Part shown: one piece after another, positions 10,501-18,540 of the stretch
Position numbering within the stretch: the stretch's first letter is position 1
Layout: each line of letters opens with the position of its first letter
From: Mesostigma viride
Taxonomy: Eukaryota; Streptophyta; Mesostigmatophyceae; Mesostigmatales; Mesostigmataceae
NCBI GenBank assembly: GCA_009746045.1
Contig: RPFO01000380.1
Coordinates: 1,523,520 to 1,551,019 of the forward strand
Direction: 5' to 3'
Length of the DNA: 27,500 nt
Notes under the pieces: generated by a model
The model's database searches: none
The model's input: only the letters and a program-made list of their open reading frames with translations
What the model was told of the DNA's origin: nothing
Translations under genes and position numbers: made by a program

Positions 10501-13500
10501 CTCGCTGACTACGCTCCTGCTCTCAGCAAGAATACACATGGGGGGACCAAACAGATGGGTACTGTGCGATCTGCTGTCAAGGCATGGTTAGTTAAGTGAA
10601 TCGTGAGGCCGCGAACAAACGCTTAGCTGAGTGTAATTTACACTGGATTGAGTAACGAGGATTCATGGATAGAGGATACCCTGTCATTTCGGCTTTTTCA
10701 CTGTGGACGTTGTGCCCCTGGTTCTGTGGCAGGTAACTCGGGGCAAGCCCACCCGGGTCCGCTAGCAGAACAAACTGGGGAATGGGGACCGCATGCTGCC
10801 GGTGGATCCGACGACGGATCAGGCCATGCCACAAATCCATGGGTGAGTGTGCGCATATTCATGTCAGATATTGCATTGGGGGTGAGTGTTGACGCGTCAC
10901 GTTTTTGACCCCGGGGGGAGGGGGGGGGGGGCGGGCGGGGGCGCACTTTGCCAAGTCATAAGTATGCGAAAGAATGCATGGATGGGTGAGTGAAGGCAAA
11001 AAAGAGTCAAAAGCATATGATTTTCTTATACACTGGCGTTCGAAGTCATGTATACTAGTATAGTATATATTAGTATAATATATAGCGGTTTATCTAGTAG
11101 TAAATATAGTAGTGTATATAGTAGTAACTATAGTAGTAACTATAGTAGTATATATAGTAGTATAAATTGGAGACATTTCCAGACAAAAGTTTGGAATGGA
11201 TTGGTTTTGGGCCAAGGTCGCAGGGGGCAAAGGGTCAGGGTAAAATGTGACAAGAATGATGAGCTCATCAGTGGAGTCAGATGGTCATCGGTGGGTCACC
11301 ATGACTTGCCTCCGCGCATGCCATGCAAGTATTTCTGTACTGTTGGAGAGTATGCATGCCATGCAAGTACTTATGCACTATGGGGGGGCAATACGCATGG
11401 GATGGTCATGCATTCGTGCCGAAGAAGTTTTTGTGGGTGCAAAACTTTCCTTTGTTTCTGCAAAGGGGAGACTCGTCGGGTTGACATCGCATGGAGACAG
11501 TAATGGTGATGCCATAATCAGTTCTATTTGTTAGCAGGACAGCATTAATTCTATTGTTGGTAGAAAAGAAACAGTTCTATAGCTAGTAGAACAGAATCAA
11601 TCCTAATGTTAGTAGACCAGAATCAGTTGTATTATTTGTAGTAGTCCAACGTTAGGCATTCGCATACTGGCGAGCTGGTTGAGTCTTTTTTGTCTGTTCG
11701 ACCAGTGGCTTATTCCCATCACCAGTGTTCTTCTCTTGACCTAAATGTCCCCCTATGCCTCATCCATGTAACTAAAATGCTTGATGCAGGGTCCCTACGG
11801 TGGTGCACTTACACGGGGGTGAGGTGCCCCCAGAAACGGATGGCAACCCCCTGTCCTGGTTCACCCTCGACCTCGGCGACATGGTTAGTGCTGGCTTGAT
11901 AGTCGAAAGGTATTGATTGCTTGACGCTGGTTTATTAGGCTTTGTCTTTGAGACAAGGTGCCTGACCCCCTGGCGTTTATCACCGTTGGTGTGGCCAAAA
12001 TGGTGGGTGCTTGATTTACGAGGGATGCATCGTGATAGAAAATGCTTAATGCTGGCAATGACTGCACTGGATGCAAGCAAGGAAATGCCAGAAGTGCGTG
12101 GCGCGACAGCCTAGTTCCTCTTATAGGCAATACACAGAAAAGAATGCATCAGTGTCTCAATGCAAATCTTTTAGTCACAATAGCTACGGGACAATGCACA
12201 GGTTAGCGGTGAATGCTGCCTGTACGTCTCTCCTTTAAAGCATCTCCCTCCTTCTCATTGCATGTGTATCGGGGTCGGAAGTTCTTCTATTGTGACGCAG
12301 CCACATGCGGGAAAATTGAATTAATTAATGTCTCCGGCTATGGATAAGCCGAGAGGGACTTCTCAGCAACTTTTGTTGTCATTTTGCAAACAAGAGGTTT
12401 TGCGGGCTTTAGGTGAGGATGGGGGGGAGCACGATTGGGAGGCTGAGTTTGGCAGCCAAGCACGCCTGCATTGTGGTGTGATTCATCACTGTTGCTCGGT
12501 AGGTTCTAGGTACTGTTTCTATGGTTGAGGGTTTGCTTGGAATCCATGAAGTCAGTGCCTGCCTGAGCAGCTGCCATTTGATTTGTGTGCATGTGTTGGG
12601 TCATGCGTAGAGCATGCCGCATGGAGGGCGTACGCGCTCAGTGCAGCTTTCTTTCGCTGCATGGCCCTTGGTGTCCTCCAAGGCCCGTGGTCACATGGGC
12701 CAAGGCTAAGCTTTCGCAAGGGCCTGAGATCGAAGGGAGCGGATTCGATATTTTTAGAACCGTACGTCACTGCTTTTCTTGCACACCATGGTTTTGCCGA
12801 TACCTATGTTTTCATTAAATGAGGGCTGACACACTGTTTGCGTCTCCGTTGCACGTGTGTCAGGGCCCTGTCTTAGTCGACAACGAGCGCGAGTACCCCA
12901 ACACGCAGCAGCGGGCGACCGTTTGGTACCACGGTACGGTAGAAGTGTCTTTGATGGGTATGTGGTGAAGCATTTGATGGGTATGTGGTGAAGTATTTGA
13001 CGGGTATGTGGTCAAGTGTTTGATGGGTACGGATGAAGATGAGGCTTGAAGTGTGATGGGTACAGATGAGGGTTGTCACCGAAGCAAGCGGCGTATGTCG
13101 TGGAATGCGTTGTTATTAAGTGGTTGTTAGGCTTGCGTGTTGTGGAAAGGGAGGTAGGTGAAGCGTGGGCCGCGGAAGGGGGGGGTGCTGATGGCAGGGG
13201 GTGGAGGGGGTTCTGCCCCTGGTGTCTGCTTTGGATCCTGCATAGAGGATCCTGCTTGTAGTGATGGACGGGCGTGCTGCACTAGATGGGCTGCGGATGA
13301 ATGGCCGAGCTGGAAGCCGCCGCCATGTCGTGGTTTGGAATGCTGACAGAATTAATGGGGGGTGAAGGGGCAGGGGAGGTCAAGGGAGTGTAAAAGTAAG
13401 ACTAAAGGGTGCCAGTCAGCATACCGCATTTTGCTTTGTCACAGCACAATTTATGCCAAGTCATTGCAGAACTGCCTTTGTTTGGGGCCTGTGCTGGTCT

Positions 13501-16500
13501 ATTTGAGTGCCTTGCATGCCCGAAATCAGTGTGCGTCTTTCTCGAGAGTCCCTGTCACACGTTCGAATTTCCTGCCATCAACGCCATCACTTGCAGATTC
13601 AATGGTGCCAAGTGCCCTATTCCCCGCATTGTACATTATCTCCCCACGCATGAGGGTCGTATGCATGAAGGGCGCACGGTCATATGCTGAGAAAAGCCAT
13701 CGTGGCAATTAACGCCTACTCCCGCACTACTTGATGCTAGACTCGGGGCATCTACTGCTCCCAATGCCTGGCGCGCACTTGTGCCCTCGCGTATGGCCGA
13801 TGGGAACGCGGGGTTTGTATAGCTCTGCTCGCATATTGACGGTCAGGCCTGGCACATTACTCCTTGACATGATCTTGCACACGCACACAATCTCTTACTT
13901 ACTCATGGACCCACTACCTGTATGGTCACAATTTTATGGGGCATAAATAGACCGCTTGTACCCGACCTCGTGCTGTGTGCTAAATTCTTTCCCTCTTTGA
14001 GCATGCTGATCACCCTCATGTGCTCCAACCGTCACGCATGAGCTTATCCCCCCAGCTCATGGATGTCATGCATGTGGATCGGATACTGCCAAACGTCACA
14101 TGCACAGACCACGCGCTGAGCCACACCCGCCTCAACGTCTACGCGGCATTGGCCGGCTTCTGCGTCATCGATGACGGGGTCAACCGAGGGCTGCCATCTG
14201 GCCAGTACGACATCCCGCTGGCCATCCAGGATCGGTCCCTGTGCCGACGGGTCACTCTACTACGAGGTGCGCCCGTTCCGCAACACCTCCCTGGGCGAAA
14301 TGAGCATCCCCAGCATCTGGGTCCCTGAGATGTTTGGCACCCTGGTCCTGGCGAACGGCAAGGTGTGGCCATTCAAGCAGGTGGAGACGCGGGCGTACCG
14401 TCTCCGCGTGCTGTGAGTGGGACCCCTGGCTCTGCTTGCTGGCATGAGCTCATGCACGCATTTGATGGTTGCGAAACAACTTGCTTGGAATTCCATCCAC
14501 GCTGTTTGGCTTGTGTTAACTTTTCTTGTCCCGTGCATGTTTGTCGTTCCTTTCATGCGCCGCGCAGCGACGGCTCCAACGCGCGCTTCTACCACCTGCG
14601 GCTGGCAGACCATGGTGTCCATGGCGGCCCCTCCTGCGCCGTTATCCACCAGATGGCTACCGATGGGGGTTACCTGGATGCCCCTGTGCTCATCACGCCA
14701 CCGCTCCTCATGGCACTGGGCGAGAGGCGGGAACTGATTGTGGACTTAAGCAAGTGCGCGCCGGGCACCGTCATCAACGACCGCAACAAGTGAGGAAATA
14801 TTTTTTTAACGAAGTATTTACGGTAGTATAGTACTGTTTGGTGGTTGTATTTTTCTTGCTAAAGGTCCAATCTGTGCTTGGTGAGCATTAGCATGGTTGC
14901 TTGCTTCGATGATGAGAGTCTGGTGTATTGCATTAACGGCACTAGCAGGGTACCAGCGTGCATGGCTTAATTCTCAGGGGGGTAGCTGCGAAGATGTCAA
15001 CCCGGGGATGTTTCGAGCGGTTTGGAAGGTAAAGAATTACCATGCGATCCAGGGTACACCACCTTTGTTCTCTTTTGGGCTACCTTTTCCATAGTTGTAG
15101 TCTGTTATGGTTCCCCCTGTCTTTTATTAAAGAAGATTATCTTGATGAATATAATGATTTTTTTAATTGTTGTAGTCTGTTGTGGTTCCCCCTGTCTTTT
15201 ATTGAAGAAGATTATCTTGATGAATATAATGAATTTTTAATTGTTGTAGTCTGTTATGGCCCCCCCTGTCTTTTCTCAAATAAGATTATCGTGATAAATA
15301 TAATGAATTTTTAATTGTTGTAGTCTGTTGTGGTTCCCCCTGTCTTTTATCATCTCTCGATTTTCTGCTATCCTTTTTTTCAATATCTCACACATTTCTT
15401 GCCCACCAATCTCATTAAATTCCTCACCGCCACCCCCGCCCGCATTCAACCCCCCCCCCCACCACCACCCCACTCCACCCCACCCACCTCTCGGCGCATC
15501 CCATCAGCGCGGCAGCCCCCTTTGCAGGGCCTGAGGACTTCGATGGCAACTTGGGCGAGCTCTCCTACATCATGCAGTTCCGTGTACTAGCCGGCGCAGC
15601 CGCGGCCCCCTTCAACGCCGCCCACGTGAACCTGCACGGCCGGTTACCTGACTTCGAGCGGGTGGATGTCTACCGCTCGACGACCATCATTGAGACAGAG
15701 GCGGTGAACGAGCTGACCGGGAAAGTGGTGCCTATCGAAATGAAATTGAACAACCTGAGCTTCCACGATCCAACCACCGAGTTCCCCAAGGAGGGCAAGG
15801 TGGAGCGATGGGACTTCATCAGCCTGGTGGGTGGGTAGAGGATGATTTTGTCAAAGCCCCTATGTGTGGATGGCCAGTTTAACAGATACTAGTAGGAAGG
15901 GCGATGTGGAGCCGTCGGACGTTTTCAACCCGGTGGGCGGGTAGTAATGGTTATGAGTTTGTTATATTGTGTGTTCAGGGCTGGCCTTGAAGCTTGTTAA
16001 CAAATGCAAGATGGAGCGGCGGGACTTTGATGAGTCCTGGTTGGTGGGCATTGCAGCTGTGGGATCAGTCTGCATGCGGATTGGTTCAATTGCAGCGGGT
16101 CCTTACCCAAAATGCTAAGTAAGCTGCCCGCAAACAAAGACACGACTGCTAACCGAGATATGTCTAATGCATACAAGATAACCATATCTACATCATAGTC
16201 CTTATACACCATGTTAAAGATATGTCTACTACGTACAAGGTACCCAAGATAGTGGCAAGCATGTCACGAGGTGCTGTTGATTAACCACATTCGCCCGTGC
16301 AGAGTGGCTCATAAGGATGAGTCTTACTAAATAATACATTCACAGGCTACTTTCATTGTCTGTCTAGCACGCGTCGTCTTGACCCATAGCAGACTAGTAC
16401 TGCAGCGCAAAACCAATGAAGAACATACCAACTGATGATAATAATAACAATTTTGGTTTAATCCGCCAGGATTACATTTAGCTTGGAAGACATATTAGCT

Positions 16501-16849
16501 GGTCATGGGACGGACCCTTAGTTCTGTTAACTAGGCCTCACCAGAAACCCGTTCAAGCTTTTGCATCCAAGGTTCCCGTTTCCTGCGACATTGTCTAGAG
16601 TGCCCACGTTGCCTTGTGCCCTGCCCTGCTCATGCTCCCCGGCGGCCGACGTGCAGTCGGCGGACACCCACCCGCTCCACATGCACCTGGTCCAGTTCCA
16701 AGTTGTCGCCCGCTTCGACTTTGTGGGCGACTCGTGCAACTGCACGCGGTACGAGGGAGCGTCGCCAGACCCCTACGTGGCCCCTTGTGTGCCCGTCGCA
16801 CCGATCACGCCACCGCCAGAGGAGCATGGGTGGAAGGACACCGTGCTGG
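7269..16849 (+). CDS. Multicopper oxidase, CotA/bilirubin-oxidase type, multi-exon; 3' end not found, possibly a pseudogene
   Basis: Exons read are 7269-7513, 7684-7822, 9849-9935, a tentative 10527-10558, 10769-10842, 11790-11883, 12864-12933, 14108-14412, 14568-14789, 15508-15826 and 16657-16849. The family oxidises phenolic or metal substrates with four coppers and reduces O2 to water. Hallmarks in order: FVDPLPSP; TLYGYG and TYPGPS; VPTVVHLHGGEVPPETDGNP (first ligand pair); YPNTQQRATVWYHDHA then TRLNVYAALAGF; LPSGQYDIPLAIQDRS; WVPEMFGTLVLANGKVWPF; DGSNARFYHLRL; IHQMATDGG; HPLHMHLVQFQV (third ligand set); HGWKDTV. The N-terminal exon carries a hydrophobic helix, so the enzyme is probably secreted or membrane-anchored. 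Defects: a TAG at the 9935 border, a frameshift near 14240, and no exon with the final HCHxxxHExxxM. Assignment is firm; function is doubtful. Confidence 0.85.
7684..7822 (+). CDS. Oxidase exon 2
   Basis: Acceptor ATGCAG and donor GTGAGC. The single leading C completes the phase-2 codon of exon 1. It reads MASWTVANFVDPLPSP and then a TIRIYHIKQ strand, the usual N-terminal entry to the first cupredoxin domain of CotA-type oxidases. It ends in phase 0. Confidence 0.75.
8391..8405. repeat. Telomere-like TTTAGGG motif
   Basis: GTAGGGTTTAGGGGG, preceded by degenerate GTAGGGTTT at about 8361, stands at the left edge of the G-rich array. Confidence 0.6.
8396..9493. repeat. 1.1-kb G-rich array (GGGGGA-type) enclosing a 7-bp minisatellite
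   Basis: The outer parts are irregular runs of G3-G9 separated by single A. The centre is the regular GGGCGGA array. The + strand is nearly all G and A, with many possible G-quadruplexes. It begins directly at a TAGGGTTTAGGGGG telomere-like motif (8391-8405). Long - strand Pro/Ser frames here follow from the repeat and are not genes. Confidence 0.95.
8848..9290. repeat. 7-bp tandem repeat (GGGCGGA)n, about 63 copies
   Basis: Near-perfect heptamer array. Because 7 is not divisible by 3, every frame of a strand gives the same heptapeptide cycle (PPPSALR on the - strand). A single further GGGCGGA occurs at about 9305, after a GGGGGGA interruption. Confidence 0.95.
9849..9935 (+). CDS. Oxidase exon 3, with in-frame TAG at its 3' border
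   Basis: Acceptor CCTTGCAG in phase 0. It reads AVHRDIPPTTLYGYG, then TATYPGPSF, matching the family's PPT-x-x-GYG and PGP motifs. The best donor (AG-GTGCGT at 9936) makes the final codon TAG at 9933-9935, where family members continue with Glu-Ala-Arg. This is a nonsense change, a sequence error or an unrecognised border. Confidence 0.7.
   Translation, partial: AVHRDIPPTTLYGYGTSGKTATYPGPSF
9936..10768. other. Oxidase intron region 3-4
   Basis: Apart from the tentative exon at 10527-10558, this holds pyrimidine-rich tracts and no further segment resembling the missing A-R-x-G-x-P-x-x-x-W part. Confidence 0.4.
10527..10558 (+). CDS. Possible oxidase exon 4 (tentative)
   Basis: Lies between CTCTCAG and GTACTG and reads ARIHMGGPNRW, ending in phase 0 before exon 5 (NKLGNG). 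The family has an A-R-x-G-x-P-x-x-x-W segment followed by N here, so position and ending fit. It needs a 1-nt overhang that exon 3 does not supply, so the join is not clean. Confidence 0.3.
10769..10842 (+). CDS. Oxidase exon 5
   Basis: Acceptor GCTAGCAG and donor GTGAGT. It reads NKLGNGDRMLPVDPTTDQAM and then PQIH. The final GG joins the first G of exon 6 to give HGVPTVVHLHGG, which confirms the splice. Confidence 0.8.
10909..10940. repeat. G-rich tract in oxidase intron 5
   Basis: Runs of G interrupted by A and C; a small relative of the intron 2 array. Confidence 0.7.
11046..11165. repeat. AT-rich TAGTA/TATAGTAGTA repeat
   Basis: Imperfect tandem copies of ATAGTAGTA and TATAGTAGT in oxidase intron 5. 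A looser GTAGAACAG/AGTTCTAT repeat follows at about 11520-11645. Confidence 0.8.
11790..11883 (+). CDS. Oxidase exon 6, first copper-ligand motif
   Basis: Acceptor GATGCAG and donor GTTAGT. It reads VPTVVHLHGGEVPPETDGNP, then LSWFTLDLGDM. HLHGG supplies the first two histidines of the trinuclear copper site. It ends in phase 0. Confidence 0.9.
11884..12863. other. Oxidase intron 6; nothing supported
   Basis: 980 bp between phase-matched exons. Short open frames (for example around 12328-12528) have no family resemblance. Confidence 0.45.
12864..12933 (+). CDS. Oxidase exon 7
   Basis: Acceptor GTGTCAG and donor GTACGG. It reads GPVLVDNEREYPNTQQRATV and then WYH. The last G joins AC of exon 8 to make Asp, completing the WYHDHA copper motif across the intron. 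Confidence 0.9.
12934..14107. other. Oxidase intron 7
   Basis: 1.17 kb with the 23-bp repeats at its 5' end. Overlapping frames at 13362-13712 look fairly rich in information but have no splice context and were not called. Confidence 0.45.
12950..13045. repeat. 23-bp tandem repeat, 4 copies
   Basis: The unit begins TTTGATGGGTATGTGGTGAAG and starts at 12950, 12973, 12996 and 13019. A decayed fifth copy is near 13051. It lies 16 bp after the exon 7 donor, in intron 7. Confidence 0.85.
14108..14412 (+). CDS. Oxidase exon 8, contains a frameshift near 14240
   Basis: Acceptor GCACAG and donor GTGAGT. The first half reads HALSHTRLNVYAALAGF and SGQYDIPLAIQDRSL. From about 14243 the family continues in the next register with ADGSLYYEV, IPSIWVPEMFG and LANGKVWPF. 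One extra base, or two missing bases, separates the halves. The exon end and phase match exon 9. Confidence 0.88.
14568..14789 (+). CDS. Oxidase exon 9
   Basis: Acceptor CGCGCAG and donor GTGAGG. It reads DGSNARFYHLRLADHG, VIHQMATDGGYLDAPV, LMALGERRELIVDLS and GTVINDRN, following the second cupredoxin domain of the family. It ends in phase 2. Confidence 0.9.
15095..15350. repeat. 74-bp tandem repeat, about 3.5 copies
   Basis: TTGTAGTCTGTTATGGTTCC-type starts occur at 15095, 15170, 15244 and 15318, so the period is 74-75 bp. Each unit ends in an AT-rich GATTATCTTGATGAATATAA segment except the last, which breaks off. It lies in oxidase intron 9, ahead of a C-rich acceptor tract (15430-15490). 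Confidence 0.9.
15508..15826 (+). CDS. Oxidase exon 10
   Basis: Acceptor CCATCAG and donor GTGGGT. The phase match restores NNAAAPFAGPEDFDGN and then LSYIMQFRVLAG. It continues through the linker to the third domain (VPIEMKLNNLSFHDPTTEFP, then VERWDFISL). A nearer AG (TTTGCAG) gives the wrong phase and is rejected. It ends in phase 0. Confidence 0.9.
15827..16656. other. Oxidase intron 10; nothing supported
   Basis: 830 bp, AT-richer than the exons. It contains two related GTGGGCGGGTAG-type segments just after the donor. No exon fits between the phase-0 borders. Confidence 0.45.
16657..16849 (+). CDS. Oxidase exon 11, third copper-ligand motif
   Basis: Acceptor GACGTGCAG and donor GTACGT. 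It reads SADTHPLHMHLVQFQVVARF, with HPLHMH giving the type 1/2/3 copper histidines. A Cys-containing insert and PITPPPEEHGWKDTV follow. It ends in phase 1. The family needs one more exon with HCHxxxHExxxM. The only weak continuation seen is 17328-17362 (VPTGQ and then a stop), which lacks it. Confidence 0.88.
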
Positions 16850-17052
16850 GTACGTGCGCTAGAGTAGAGAAACGTAGAGTAAGGTTTACACCGTTTAGAC
16901 AGTTTACTGCTCTATAAAGAAAGCAGTGCTTAGAGTTTTGGGGTAGTGCGTTGACACCATGCTAATAAATAGGAAGGACTCTGTTCCTGGTACGTTTCGC
17001 GTTACGCCAATGTAACCTATAGTGACCATAGGAACAACGACATATCCTTACA

Positions 17053-17061
17053 CCTATATAA
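17053..17061 (+). promoter_or_regulatory. Possible TATA box (TATATAAAG)
   Basis: A good TATA match downstream of the last recognised oxidase exon, with a second (CTATAAAG) near 16912. No gene start follows convincingly. It could belong to decayed mobile-element DNA. Confidence 0.2.
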
Positions 17062-17464
17062 AGAGGACTTGGTGACCGTTTGTCGCCTAATTCAAGTGAA
17101 TCGTGGCTGAAGAAATCAGCCATCGTGGCTCAAAAATCAGCCATTCGGGCGTACTCGGGAGATCGACGGACGAATCCCTGTTGCAGTACGCGCGAAGAGC
17201 CAAGCGAGCGAAGCGAGCGGCTGCTTCAGCGGCCTCCTCTCCGGACCGCGGCGAAGGAGCACGTTACTGAGTAAGAAGACGGTACTAAGCGGAGCACGTT
17301 ACTAAGCTATGCGGAAACGAATTTCAGTGCCTACGGGCCAGGCGACGGGCAGCGGTCTGTAGCCACCCCCCAGCGCACGGTCCCCACACCTATTTCCAGC
17401 GTGCATCACTGTGGCCCACCGTGATTTTATGTGCATAATTTTCAAATGGTGGCCATGTAGTTGA

Positions 17465-18010
17465 AGAATGCTGCCGGAATTTTCAACTCTTCCCGGCTCC
17501 TGAAATCATCACCTTTGGCATGGACTCCTGTTTCAGCAGCGCCACTCCCGGCTTGCTGCTGAATCTTTTTGTGTGTAGGACCTGAAATCGCGCGTTGTCA
17601 AATCACATCTGGCGGTGCCATACAGTACATTTCATTGGTGCAATTCAGGTAAGCAATTGCGTTTCCTATGGACTTCTCTTTCAGCAGCGCTACTCCCTTT
17701 CCTTTTTACCGGTACCTTGGGCATCCATTTCCCCAGGGTCAATGCTGCCGGAATTTTCACCTTTGGCGTGGCGACCATGTTTGCCTTTCCCCCTCGGCCG
17801 CGCAGGACCTGAAGTCATGCGTTATCAAAGCACTTCTGGCGGATCCATGCAATAGTTTCCACGACTTTCCTCCTGTGACACGAAGAACCAACGGTGACAG
17901 TCAGGTAAGCAATGACGTTTCTCATAGAATCCCTCATGGAATCCTTCGAGATTGGAACCTGGCACGTAACCTCACGTTGCCTATGGGAAATGCTGCCAGA
18001 ACTTTGTACA
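17465..18010 (+). repeat. Diverged tandem duplication with exon-like units
   Basis: Two blocks share TGCTGCCGGAATTTTCA, then an AG-bounded segment starting GACCTGAA (17579-17648 and 17806-17904), then the donor-like GTAAGCAAT. The peptides begin DLKSRVVKSHLAVP and DLKSCVIKALLADP. A third partial block starts near 17985. They could be duplicated exons of an unknown gene or a decayed repeat family. No protein family is recognised. Confidence 0.5.
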
Positions 18011-18540
18011 TGGCACATAAATTAAGTTGCTTAGGGGGGATATATCTTTCGTTTCTTTTTCTTTCCTTTGTTAATATTTTTTGTTTCTACGTATTCGTTC
18101 CCCATGCCTGCTTGCTGTCTTTTCGGTTTTTGCAATGCATGCCACAGTTATTGGGAAGGTTTAGGCACAAACATGGCACAAAACAAACGTTTGATCAATG
18201 GAGTTTGCACCATTAGGGGCAGCGCCAACCACACCATAGCTGGATTTTTGTACCATTATTAGGGGCTGTAGCTGGCTTAGATGTGCCATTCACCCATTCG
18301 CCCCGTGGGTGGTCCGGAATGGTTGATCGGTATGCAGCGGCCTTTCGTATGTTTAGCACTGACGCTTCAGATTACTTAGATGGCAATAGCTACATGATAG
18401 CGGAGGAGCAAGTTTGGTAGCTGGGGAGGTTGCCCGTTGCTTAGCAGCTGTTGTATGAGTGGGTGTCCGATACTCTTAAGGGGCTGGAATGCAGCATTCC
18501 CTGACTGTTTAGTATTCAGGAGAGGGTTCAAGAGGAGGTT

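Noticed and set aside
12950-13045. CRISPR-like regular repeat
   Set aside because: Units are directly adjacent without unique spacers, in a eukaryotic intron. It is an ordinary minisatellite.
13362-13712. Overlapping + strand frames of 116 and 93 codons in oxidase intron 7
   Set aside because: Both flanking exons join in phase without them, and no family resemblance was seen.
15525-15531. TTTGCAG as acceptor of oxidase exon 10
   Set aside because: It gives the wrong phase with exon 9. CCATCAG at 15501-15507 restores the family sequence exactly.
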